Below are positions 55,396 through 64,000 of a stretch of DNA of 64,000 bases, one piece after another. This DNA comes from Tretioscincus oriximinensis (Eukaryota > Chordata > Lepidosauria > Squamata > Gymnophthalmidae): assembly GCA_022410635.1 (NCBI GenBank), contig JAJVDF010000168.1, forward strand, positions 270,788 through 334,787, in the 5' to 3' direction. The notes beneath the pieces were generated by a model. The model searched no databases, was not told where the DNA came from, and was given only the letters and a program-made list of their open reading frames with translations. A program made the position numbers and the translations under genes. Numbering within the stretch: the stretch's first letter is position 1; every line of letters starts with the position of its first letter.

Positions 55396-55705
55396 TATAG
55401 GAAGGCCTTCTCTGTGCTGGGTCCCTCACTCTGGGACAGCCTCCCCATAGAGGCTTACCAAACATCTACACTGTATAGCTTTTGGTACCGGCTAAAAATG
55501 TACCTCTTCACCCAGGCTTTTGCCTCCTAGTTCTCTATGCATTTGGTCTTCCAGAGAGGGAGGCTAGGAGGGAGCAAGGGTTATGGATTTTAAAAATGTT
55601 TTACTGATGTGTTTTTGTGTTGTTTTTAGTCTTCTGTTACCCATCCTGGGACCTATGGTGAAAGGAGGAATATAAATTCTTAATTTTTTATATAAATAAA
55701 TAAAA
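55396..55705 (+). mobile_element. L2-clade LINE 3' end with C-terminal coding remnant
   Basis: GGAAGGCCTTCTCTGTGCTG encodes KAFSVLGPSLWDSLPIEAY, followed by a YLFTQAFAS end at 55,530. The 3'UTR contains CCCATCCTGGGACCTATGG and ends in ATAAATAAATAAA. Homologous to the minus-strand copy at 14,686. Confidence 0.7.
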
Positions 55706-55867
55706 ATCTGTCTCTTTTGCTGGTTAGCAAGATATTGTATGTGACTATCATCTGTGTTCCATCCCGAAGAAGTGGAAAGGCATGGGAGAAGAGAGTGTGA
55801 AATTCAAGCACTGAAGTGCTACATGGCTTCACTCCAGTAATTACACACACACTGGGGCATTTTCAAA

Positions 55868-56152
55868 AGGCATTGACAAACTGNATCAAGTTCAAAAGAA
55901 AACTACCAAGATGATGAGTGGTCTACAAGCCATGTCCTGTAACGATTGAAGGATCTAGGAATGTTTAGCCTGCAAAAGAGGAGACAGAGAGGACTCATGA
56001 TAGCTGCCTACATATATCTGAAGGGCTGTCACAGTGCAGAGAGATCAGCTCTATTCTCCCTTGCACAAAGAAGAATTGAAAGTCATGGGATGGTACTGCA
56101 AGAGAGTAGATACAGATTACTTATTAGAAAATGTTTTCTGACAATAAGGGCA
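55868..56152 (+). mobile_element. CR1-clade LINE 3' part (subfamily c)
   Basis: AGGAATGTTTAGCCTGCAAA, GAGACAGAGAGGACTCATGA, AAGGGCTGTCACAGTGCAGA and TTTTCTGACAATAAGGGC follow the order of a known CR1 3'UTR-adjacent segment. It is cut off by palindromic element A. Confidence 0.6.
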
Positions 56153-56158
56153 AACATA

Positions 56159-56260
56159 GGCTGATCAGATGACCCATTTTTTTGAGGGGGGGACCTGGTT
56201 TTAGGGTGTCTACCCCACACTCCGGAGGTGGGGCATTTCCCCGTTTTTTGCTGAGGAAAA
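56159..56260. mobile_element. Palindromic element A, copy 4 (truncated)
   Basis: GGCTGATCAGATGACCCATT after TA at 56,157-56,158. Only the left arm is clear; it runs into a TATATATACATACATA repeat at 56,263-56,295. Confidence 0.6.
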
Positions 56261-56309
56261 ATATATATATACATACATACATACATATATATATAAATTT
56301 ACTGGACCA

Positions 56310-56590
56310 CTACTAGGTGCCTCTGGCATCTGTGGCCAGCTCCTGAAGGCACTTTCTCCTCCATAAAAAATAAAAAATTCTCGTGCACTTCAAACAATTC
56401 TTTCACACTTAAAAAAATGATTTTTTAAAAAAACAATTCACTGCACTACCAGTAGGGGTCTCTAGGAACCGGGGCCAGCTCCTGGAGGCACCTTCATGTC
56501 TGTAAAAAAAAAAAATGCACATTTTGCACTCCGAAAATTTTCGCACAAATTAAATATTCTCACACACTTTAAAAATTCTCACATACTTCT
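56310..56590. repeat. Tandem duplication, unit about 140 bp
   Basis: CACTACTAGGTGCCTCTGGC with GGCCAGCTCCTGAAGGCA is repeated as CACTACCAGTAGGGGTCTCT with GGCCAGCTCCTGGAGGCA 140 bases on, each followed by A-runs and ATTCTCxCACACTT-type words. Confidence 0.6.
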
Positions 56591-56744
56591 CANGCGGGAA
56601 TTTCGGAGGGGAATGGACGTTGGTGAGTGATTTGCATATGAATACGCAAAGTAGCATGAATATTAATTACCCTGGTTTGGGCTTCAGAAAATCTAGTCAG
56701 TCTAGGCGAACTGCCAGTGGAAAAAGTTGCCACAGAAAATGATG

Positions 56745-57031
56745 GGTTATCCTTGGTGTAGGTCTTGAAACAGAGGCTGGTCAGCCATCTGGACCACCTC
56801 CCTCAGCCCCCAGACTATGGAATAGTCTCCCCCTCAGGGTGTGTCAATCACCATCTCTGTGCACATTCAGAAAATGCTTGAAGACCTCTTTGGCCTGGCC
56901 TTTGGCTGAGAAATTGCTGTCACTTGCCTATTTTTTAGATGTGGCTCTTTTTAACATGTTAATAGTGTTTTTATCGTTAACCACCCTGAGACCTTCAGGT
57001 ATAGGGCGGTATAAAAATGTAAATAAATAAA
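56745..57031 (+). mobile_element. L2-clade LINE 3' end
   Basis: GGTCAGCCATCTGGACCACC, CAGACTATGGAATAGTCTCC (corresponding to the LWNSLP region) and TTAACCACCCTGAGACCTTC, AGGTATAGGGCGGTATAAAA then AAATAAATAAA. The clearest tail of this family in the window. Confidence 0.65.
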
Positions 57032-60000
57032 TCTGTTTGGGATGGTTTAGTATAAATCCAGCATTGAGCAGGAGTTGGGTCCAATAACCTTGTGACTCTT
57101 TTAGCCTAAGATTCCGATGCTTTATCAGCGGATTACCACCATTTATACCGAAAGGACTATAGAAAATTTTCCCTAGGGAATTAGATTGTTGTGTGTCTTA
57201 CCAGCACATTGTCTTACTTGTTTCGAAGTTGTGCGGAAGTCAGTTTACAACTAATCTCAAGTTCATATTCTTCATTCATATTCTGGTGAGATGAAAACGT
57301 TGCTATTTCTTTTCAGNCAATACTGTTTTGTAAAATAAGTGCAAATGAAAATGGGTAACAATATAACACGGGTTTCAGTTTCCTAGCATAAGATAAAGAT
57401 CAAATGACTGTAGCAATTAATGCCAGCGAAATGCAATAGAATTGATCTGGGTTGTTCTGACCATCTTTATTGAAAATACTTCATCAAGCATGACTGTCAA
57501 ATCCTGGAACGAAGAATACTCATAATATGGGCTTCGAATGTCAGCTATGTTATTTGTTCTGCAGGTAAGATCTTCGGTCCCATTCGGTACTCCTGTGCCA
57601 TCTCAAAACAAGTATTCCAATCTGGGATGGGTGTTCATAAAAATGACATAGAGCTGTTTACATCCATACAACCAGCTCCATTCTGTGCCTGAGGACCCAT
57701 TTGAGGTAACACCATGTTCTTCGCTGTGTTGCAAGGGATTTTCCACAGTGCACCAGAACATGGTGAGTCATTTACTTATTTTAGCTTAGATCTACAGCTC
57801 AACCAAGCTGGGATACCTTTACGAATGTTGCCTAGCATGGTCCCCGCTTCATCCAACGGAGATAAAACATTGGCGGGAGGGAGATAGACTGATAATCTCA
57901 GCAGAAAAAAACAGCTTTTGCATGCCCTGCCTTCCCAAACACAGGGCTGTAGGCTTCAGAAGATACCGCAGATCTGTCTGTACAGTTTGATCATGATGAG
58001 AATAAGGCAGCTTATGATATGGAATCAGCATAAACAGACTAGAAAGCAAAAGCGGAATATTGGGCCTTTATAATGCTACTACTGCTGGATCCCCGCAATT
58101 AGTTATTATTAACATTTATTTATATAGCGCAAACAACACAATGTTATAGTTGAGGTAAATTCTTCAATATCATGCCACAATCATCTGGAAGTACACGTGT
58201 TTCTGCACAATCTTACAGTTTGTTGCACAGTTTTTTTGATGGATTTATTATTATTATTATTCTGCCTTGTCTATGAAGTGATTTATCTTCTGCAGACAAA
58301 ATAATGTAGACAAAACATAGCATGTTTTACACCAGGCATATTTGCAAAGGTAATGAAATCCACAGTTGTCCTTCCCCAGTTGCATGTTCTGGGTCACATT
58401 CTCTTTAAAAATGAAATGTCTTCGGGGCATCCTAATCATTTCGTCAATCCTACGGTATTTTTCTGAAACGAAACCTTTTTCATCTTTAAAAATATACTTA
58501 CAGTCATATATATATATATTACATCTGAAAGGAGTCCGTGTGTGCATGTGTGTGCGTGTGTGTGTGTGTACATGCCAAGCAAGGCTGTTTCTGTTACGGA
58601 GAAAAGAAAATCAATATGTTAGAAGAAAAGGTCAGAGTGGGGAAAGTGACATGAAACAGACCTTCATGAAGGATATTGTTCCCTTCGTCTCATTTGAAGT
58701 TTCCTTTACCCTTGTGTGAGCCTCAGAACAAATATATTCCATTCTAGCATGGAAACCTTGTCTCTCGTGCCTTCCTGCCCGCTTTGAAATGGTCATGTTT
58801 TTGAGAAACTATTGGTATGAGTTGGCATGAGGGGGCTACGGTCTCCTAGGCCAGGATTCTGTGAGAGAAGAAATCTCTGCCAAATGGGATGGCTTTACCT
58901 TTCTTTTGAACAGCCCCCATGTGCTTTTCAAGTATGGCAAAGATGTTCCATGAATGCCCTCAGAGGGGTTAGGGATGTGTTAGAAGAGTCCCACTTTCTG
59001 TCAACCCTTTCAATCTTCTCCTCAGGAAACCACCAGCCCTCAACCTCATGTCTACACCCTTCTAATGGGGGTTTGCTACCACGTTATTAGGTACCAGCAC
59101 ATCAGAAGCAGCTGATCATCAAGATACGGTTACGTGTAGAATCTGACTCCCATCAAGAACTCACACAGAGGCCATAAGCTTAGATCAAGAGGCAAGATCT
59201 AGGAGGCCCACGTGGGTATGGAAGCTCCTCAGCACCCCTGTGCGCTGGTTTTTATTGACATGAGATCAGAAGGCGTGTACAAGAAAACAGACATCAGAGA
59301 CTGGGTGTTCTGACAGTGCGGAACGGAGATGGATCCAGGTTGTGACACCTGTGTGACGTTTTTCCCTCCTCCCAAGGGGTGCAGCCTGTGTCAGGAAACT
59401 CCAAATATGGGTATGGTTTGGGTGGTACAAGATTGGTCTCTGTAGCTTTCAGGACCTGTGACCGGTCGTTCCCCTCCTGGAGAGGTGATAGCCAGAACTT
59501 CCTCAGGGTTCCCAGGCAGTTGATTAATTTCATTAAGCCTAAGCTCCTGAGTTAATGAATGCACTGGAGATAATGGCAAAGATAGGTGTTGCTTCAGGGC
59601 AGGAAGGGAGATTAGCTCTCTTGCAACACCCTGTGCTGGGAAATTTCCCAAACTTTTTGCAAACAAGAAGCCTGGGCTGTAAGAGACCAATGCTTGTATA
59701 CTTTTATATCAACTATATTATGCCAATTAATATATTGCTAATGGCGAACCCCGACACCCTTCTCTGCACTTTCCTTTTTCTTTTTAGGCTGGGTGTAGTT
59801 TTAAAGTATCCTAAGCACCCTTTTTAGTCTCCCAACACATTTACCCACAATTAGCATTCAAACCTGCCTCACGCCATTCAGGCCCTTGTTCCCTCTGTGC
59901 CTCACTTTGCCTGCCTCTCTTTCCAGCTGTCTCCATGCCCCAAAATGTTTGCAACACCCAGTCTGCCTCCCTTACCCACCACAGGACAAAGGGGGGGGGG

Positions 60001-60355
60001 GCTGGTGGTGGCCGAAAGGGTGAGGGTTAGGAAAAAGTATTCAAATGCTTAATAGCAAATTGCTCTTGAACGTCCTTGCTTTCCACACATCTCCATTTTT
60101 TTATTCTTCATAAGGACAAGGGAAGCCCTGAAAGCAACTATACATTTTGCTTAGTGCTCTTGAAAACAAGCGTTTCACACCTGAAGCTTTTCTCGCTGNC
60201 TCAGAAGGACCCCTTCAAACTATTTAATTGCCAATTGCTTCAAAGATGGTTGTGGGTGGGAGGCAGAANTGAGGGAAATCCATTATGTCAGGCAGTGAAT
60301 GACAAAAGTATGTGGGGAATGAAAGTCTTTCTTTCAGGGCCAACTTTGTGTTTAA
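57031..60355. other. Unassigned sequence
   Basis: Contains (GT)n at 58,540-58,570, a G-run at 59,991-60,001, ATTATTATT at 58,250 and a short LINE-tail-like ACATTTATTTATATAGCGC at 58,110. No coding exon or fold-back element recognised. Confidence 0.4.
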
Positions 60356-60765
60356 AAAAATGGGGGAGAAGAAAGAAAGATAGAAAAAAATATATAGATC
60401 AGTGGGTTAAAGAAGGGAAGGTGGAGGAAAGAAGGAGAGAGAAGAGAAGAAAAGAAAAGAAAGGAGAGGAGGAATATGTGAGGAGGAAGGGAGGAGGAGA
60501 AAATGAAGGGAGGGAGGGAGGAAAAAGGAAGGAAAGAAAGGAGGAAAGGAGAGAAGGAGGGCAAGAAGGAAGGGAGGAGGAAGGGAGGAAAGGAGGAGAA
60601 AAAAGAGAGAAGGATGGAAATAGGGAGAGAGGAGGAGAATGAGGGAAGGAAGGAAATGGAAAAGAAAGGAAAGGAGAAAGGAAGAAGGGAAGATGAGAAA
60701 AAAGAAAGGAGGAAGGAAAGAAATGGAAGGAGAAATAGGAGAAGGTAAGGAGGAAGTAAGAGATA
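60356..60765. repeat. Purine-rich low-complexity tract
   Basis: About 400 bases of A/G with GGAA, GAGGAA and AAAG units. Both-strand open frames are low-complexity artefacts. Confidence 0.88.
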
Positions 60766-61100
60766 ATTTTACTTATATTTGTTTATAACCACATGGATTT
60801 ACTTAAAATATTTCTCTGCTGCTTCTCATTAAATACAATCTTTAGTGGTGTACAAAGAACATAATATCTCAAAAGTAAAATCAGGGATGGAGAAAACAAA
60901 GAAATGTAAACTTTGGAAAGACTCTGGTATAAATATTGATCTTCCAAACCAAGTTTATAGGTGCTGTAAAAATACAAGTGAGGTGATTATTAGCTTTCCC
61001 TCAGCATGATTGGACAAGAGAATATTCCCTCATCCAATCATAATTNACCTCCAGTCCTGAGGAATGAGCCATTTTTTAATGGACTAAACCTAGTTCATTA
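60766..61100. other. Unassigned sequence
   Basis: No recognised feature. Confidence 0.4.
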
Positions 61101-61104
61101 ATAT

Positions 61105-61412
61105 GTTGAATTTACTTCCAGAAGAGGTGGTGGTAGCTAGTGGCCTGGATAGCTTTAAAATAGGTTTAGACAAGTTCATGGAAACCAAGGGTATAAATAG
61201 CTACTAGGATAAATCTCATGATCCTGCCTCTGGGATGGAGCAACAGGCAGGATTCCTGAAGTTCCATTTGCAAGGAATCGAGAACAGGTGAAGATTTTCC
61301 TTTCTTCTGCTTCCCAGGTGCAATTGATGGCCCACTGTGTCAGAAAAAAATACTGGACTAGATGGGCTCTGGCCCCATTCAGCAGTCTCCTCTTAGGTCC
61401 TTATGTTCTNNN
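61105..61412 (+). mobile_element. CR1-clade LINE 3' end (subfamily a)
   Basis: GAATTTACTTCCAGAAGAGG, GGTGGTGGTAGCTAGTGGCC, AAGGGTATAAATAGCTACTA, GGAGCAACAGGCAGGATTCC and CTGGACTAGATGGGCTCTGG, ending in CCTTATGTTCT before Ns. Confidence 0.75.
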
Positions 61413-61414
61413 AG

Positions 61415-62140
61415 ATTAAANATGAACTGAAAAAGGTTTAAAGTAAAGATCTTACCATGACCATTATGTACAGACCTATGCAATATATTAATTTCCAATG
61501 TCAGTTTGAGCACAGGAAACACATACACACACCCTGAATACAAAGACCAATCTGACTATTATCCAGCTTTGTAAGCAAAAGCAAGTGAAATAATTCCTCT
61601 AGTTAGCAGTTGGGGAAAAGTAATGCATTTCTGCAATCTAACGCGTTTCTGCAATCTAAAATTTCAAATGACTAAGATCCTTATCAAGAAAAGCAGACTC
61701 ATTTTGCAGTGACTTCAGAAAATGAAGGTTACTCCAAAAGGGGACTCTGACTACATCATTCACAGCTGTCACATTTATCAACTTTGATAAGTTGGAAGAG
61801 AGGAAGAAAAAGGAGAATGTTCTCCAAACTAAGATTCAGAAAGACTGCAAGAAGTTCTGTTATCACCGTCCTGGATTTATAAATATATATTTCCAGACAC
61901 AGTGAAAGNTCAGCTTACTAGTAAGCTCTTGTCAATCATCTAATTTAATTTTTAAGTAGAACGCCAATCATTCTGAAAACCTAAAATGTCAGTGGAGAGC
62001 TACATATCCTTTCACTATATTTCTATATACTTCCTTCACTATATACTTACTTCATTTTTCAGAGTTTGTTAATTTATCAGATGCAACTAAAAAAATATGT
62101 TGAATTCATTATCAACTCAAAGACAGTTATGTCCACATAG
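61415..62140. other. Unassigned sequence
   Basis: No recognised feature; the word TTTCTGCAATCTAA is repeated once at 61,628/61,647. Confidence 0.4.
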
Positions 62141-62144
62141 AGGG

Positions 62145-62400
62145 AGGAAGTGAGTGAAATCTGAAATCTACAAGTGAGTGTGGATTTTGCTGAGAAAAAA
62201 CATCTGGAGCTGGCACAAAGCTGCCAAGAGGAACGAAGAAGACTGAGCTGCGCATGCCCGGCCAGCTGTGATCCTGCAGTCCTGTTGGCTGACGTCTTCT
62301 CTTTCTTCTCTTCTCCTTGCAAGGGCAGGGACAGATGGCAGCTTACAATGGAGCTTACAATGGAGNTCACAATGGAGGATGTAGGGATTTCACTATGAAG
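62145..62400 (-). repeat. Interspersed repeat family T, copy 2
   Basis: Complement matches 12,235-12,480 (GTGATCCTGCAGTCCTGTTG, CGCATGCCCGGCCAGCTG, GGAGCTGGCACAAAGCTG). At its right end ATGGAGCTTACA is repeated three times with variation. Confidence 0.5.
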
Positions 62401-62404
62401 ATGG

Positions 62405-62918
62405 AAAAAATCTGCAATATTCCTCTCCTATTGCAGCTCTCTTCCAGATGCATGGCAAAGCCTAGCAAAACGTCCATTAAGGCATGTGGCTGAAAAGAGA
62501 AGATAGTAGAACATTGTGTCAAGATAAATGTTGGGAAATGTCATATGGGGACACCCTACCAATAATTTAGCTGGATGACAAATGAATTCTGTAAGATTCT
62601 GAGCATTGCCACAAAAAGGACACTATTTTCCTTTCACACTGTGACTGGGCTGGTTCTGTCACTCTTTTTCAATGGAAAGTTTTACTGTGAACACAGACCA
62701 ATGAAAAAGTCCATTTTTGAAATTTGATGGCTCTTAGGACTGGTCATGTACTGAACTGAACATGGTCATTTGACCAAAACCATGTTTGTTTCGATTCACA
62801 CAAGTCAAACCCAAGATGATTGCATTGCACATGAACCAGGGGTTGCATATTAACTGAAACATGCTTAGAGATTATCTTCTATTTATTACTTAGAGAGCGG
62901 AAAATCTCTTTTTTTTCT

Positions 62919-62957
<39 letters not shown>

Positions 62958-63600
62958 AGCTAACAGCCACTTGGCCTTCATCTCATATAAAGTTCTTCTT
63001 ATGAATATAGGATGTCCTTATGTTTCATCATCATCAATAACAACAACAACAAACAACAATAATGTGAGTTAATAATAATAAGAGTTAATAATATTAGCTC
63101 TTGGGAAGTACCCAATGTTTTATCAAGGGCAACTCCAATGTGTGATCTGGTGTTGTGATTGACATAATATTGTTTTGTTTAAGGATGATGCAAATGGTCC
63201 TTAATAATAATCAGGTTTCATTAATTAATAAGTCCACATGACTCTTGTTTTAACTGANAAATACAAGATTTGATATGGTCAACAAAGATCTTGTACTCAT
63301 GCTATAACACCAGAACCTGAGTGTATTATTCAAGCGCAAATCCTCCACACGTGACAACAGGACTTATAAAGATCATAAAATTCACAATTCAGCNTTGACC
63401 CGTAGGGTTTTCCTCAAGTACCTTGTGGATTGGAGAATAGCAAGTCAGGACCCCGCAAGGACTAGCTGCCTCCACTTCTAGAACATCTTAACCTAGAAGC
63501 TCCTTTTAGTCATAGGCAGGATTTAACTTTAAAGGATAAATGAAGTCAGGTTCTACGTCACCCAGTCCATAAAAGACCCCTATTTTATGTAAAAAAGGGA
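62405..63600. other. Unassigned sequence with (GAT)n and (CAA)n microsatellites
   Basis: (GAT)n at 62,920-62,956, CAACAA/AATAAT units at 63,033-63,085. The rest is not recognised. Confidence 0.45.
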
Positions 63601-63607
63601 CAAGGAG

Positions 63608-63836
63608 TAGGGTTATCAGATAAAACATGGGATGGAAGTTTACATCTTTAATGGGTATGAAAAAAATTATCCCTGCCCAACATGGCTGCCCTGAGACATT
63701 CAAGTATGTGGCAGGTACAAGTATCAATCAATCAATCAAATAAATATGAATTAGAAGCCGTATCTGGTGAAAATCCCTCTCTTCTATAGCTGTTAAAGAG
63801 GTAAAATGCTCTCCTGGATTTTATCTGGTAATTCTA
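63608..63836. mobile_element. Non-autonomous hAT-like element with probable 8-bp duplication
   Basis: 229 bp. Starts TAGGGTTATCAGATAAAACA and ends with the inverted GATTTTATCTGGTAATTCTA. Flanks are ACAAGGAG (63,600-63,607) and ACAAGGGA (63,837-63,844), matching at the first six positions. Same family as 1,411, 5,985 and 11,992. A TCAATCAATCAATCAAATAA repeat lies inside. Confidence 0.65.
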
Positions 63837-63883
63837 ACAAGGGAAGTTGTAAACCAAATAGATTAAAACTACTAAAGAGAGGC

Positions 63884-63987
63884 CCTGTTTGCACAGGTCT
63901 TGGTAATGCATTTTAGGGATCTGTTACAAGATACCTAATGTGTTGTAAGACCTTCCTAAAACATACGGCCGAGTGTGTGCAAACAGG
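63884..63987. mobile_element. Fold-back element E
   Basis: Outer 12 bases CCTGTTTGCACA are perfectly inverted at the other end. Inner words GCATTTTAGG / CCTAAAACAT and CTTACAACA-like parts pair with mismatches, giving arms of about 45 bases. One copy only. Confidence 0.5.
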
Positions 63988-64000
63988 ACTTCAGTTAACA

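Noticed and set aside
60076..60748. 188-codon Lys/Glu/Arg-rich frame and its neighbours
   Set aside because: Encoded by a purine-rich low-complexity tract; no domain and no similar frame in the upstream unique part.

Overview
This window looks like non-coding chromosomal DNA from a vertebrate, most likely a squamate reptile (lizard more likely than snake, not proven). The reasons are the mixture of retroelements: 5'-truncated L1, L2-clade and CR1-clade LINE 3' ends, an R4/Dong-clade relic next to a TAA microsatellite, a short BovB-like piece and tRNA-headed SINEs with AAGAAG-type tails, plus many small DNA transposons and very long microsatellites. I recognise no host protein-coding exon, no RNA gene and no prokaryotic feature. 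Reading frames are mostly short or repeat-derived; the longest are translations of trinucleotide repeats or run through N gaps. Two large N gaps (17,007-17,598 and 51,329-51,551) both interrupt microsatellites, and isolated single Ns occur about once per kilobase.

Layout. 1-2.7 kb: a pyrimidine-rich composite repeat split by a CR1 insertion, a hAT-like element split by a palindromic element, and an L1 3' end. 2.7-16.9 kb: mostly unassigned sequence with a palindrome nested in a palindrome (4.65-4.97 kb), a purine-rich tract (8.2-8.6 kb), a CR1 end with an internal duplication (10.0-10.3 kb), a 74-bp Tc1/mariner-like mini-element (13.4 kb) and an L2 end (14.7-15.1 kb). 16.9-20.9 kb: microsatellites, a gap and hAT-type/palindromic elements. 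25.4-26.6 kb: an L1 fragment with a perfect 15-bp target-site duplication. 26.6-30 kb: a repeat cluster with two more composite-repeat copies, a CR1 insertion, another palindromic element and two CR1 ends head to tail. 30-39 kb: LINE tails, CR1 ends and unassigned DNA. 39.5-42.4 kb: a dense SINE/CR1/palindrome cluster. 43-50.4 kb: microsatellites, the fourth composite-repeat copy, the R4 relic beside about 54 ATT units, and a degenerate ~110-bp minisatellite. 50.7-57 kb: SINEs, a hAT-like element inserted into a SINE with an 8-bp duplication, and L2/CR1 ends carrying two palindromic elements. 57-64 kb: mostly unassigned DNA with a purine-rich tract, a CR1 end and a hAT-like element.

No genes act together here. 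What can be read is a history of insertions. Several are unusually clear because the window holds both filled and empty copies of the same repeat (311-540 against 26,910; 27,834-27,977 against 47,066) and several elements with recognisable target duplications. The most distinctive items are the internally deleted R4 relic and three palindromic (fold-back) families, one flanked by TA at all four copies. Family names rest on sequence recall and internal comparison, not on a database search.
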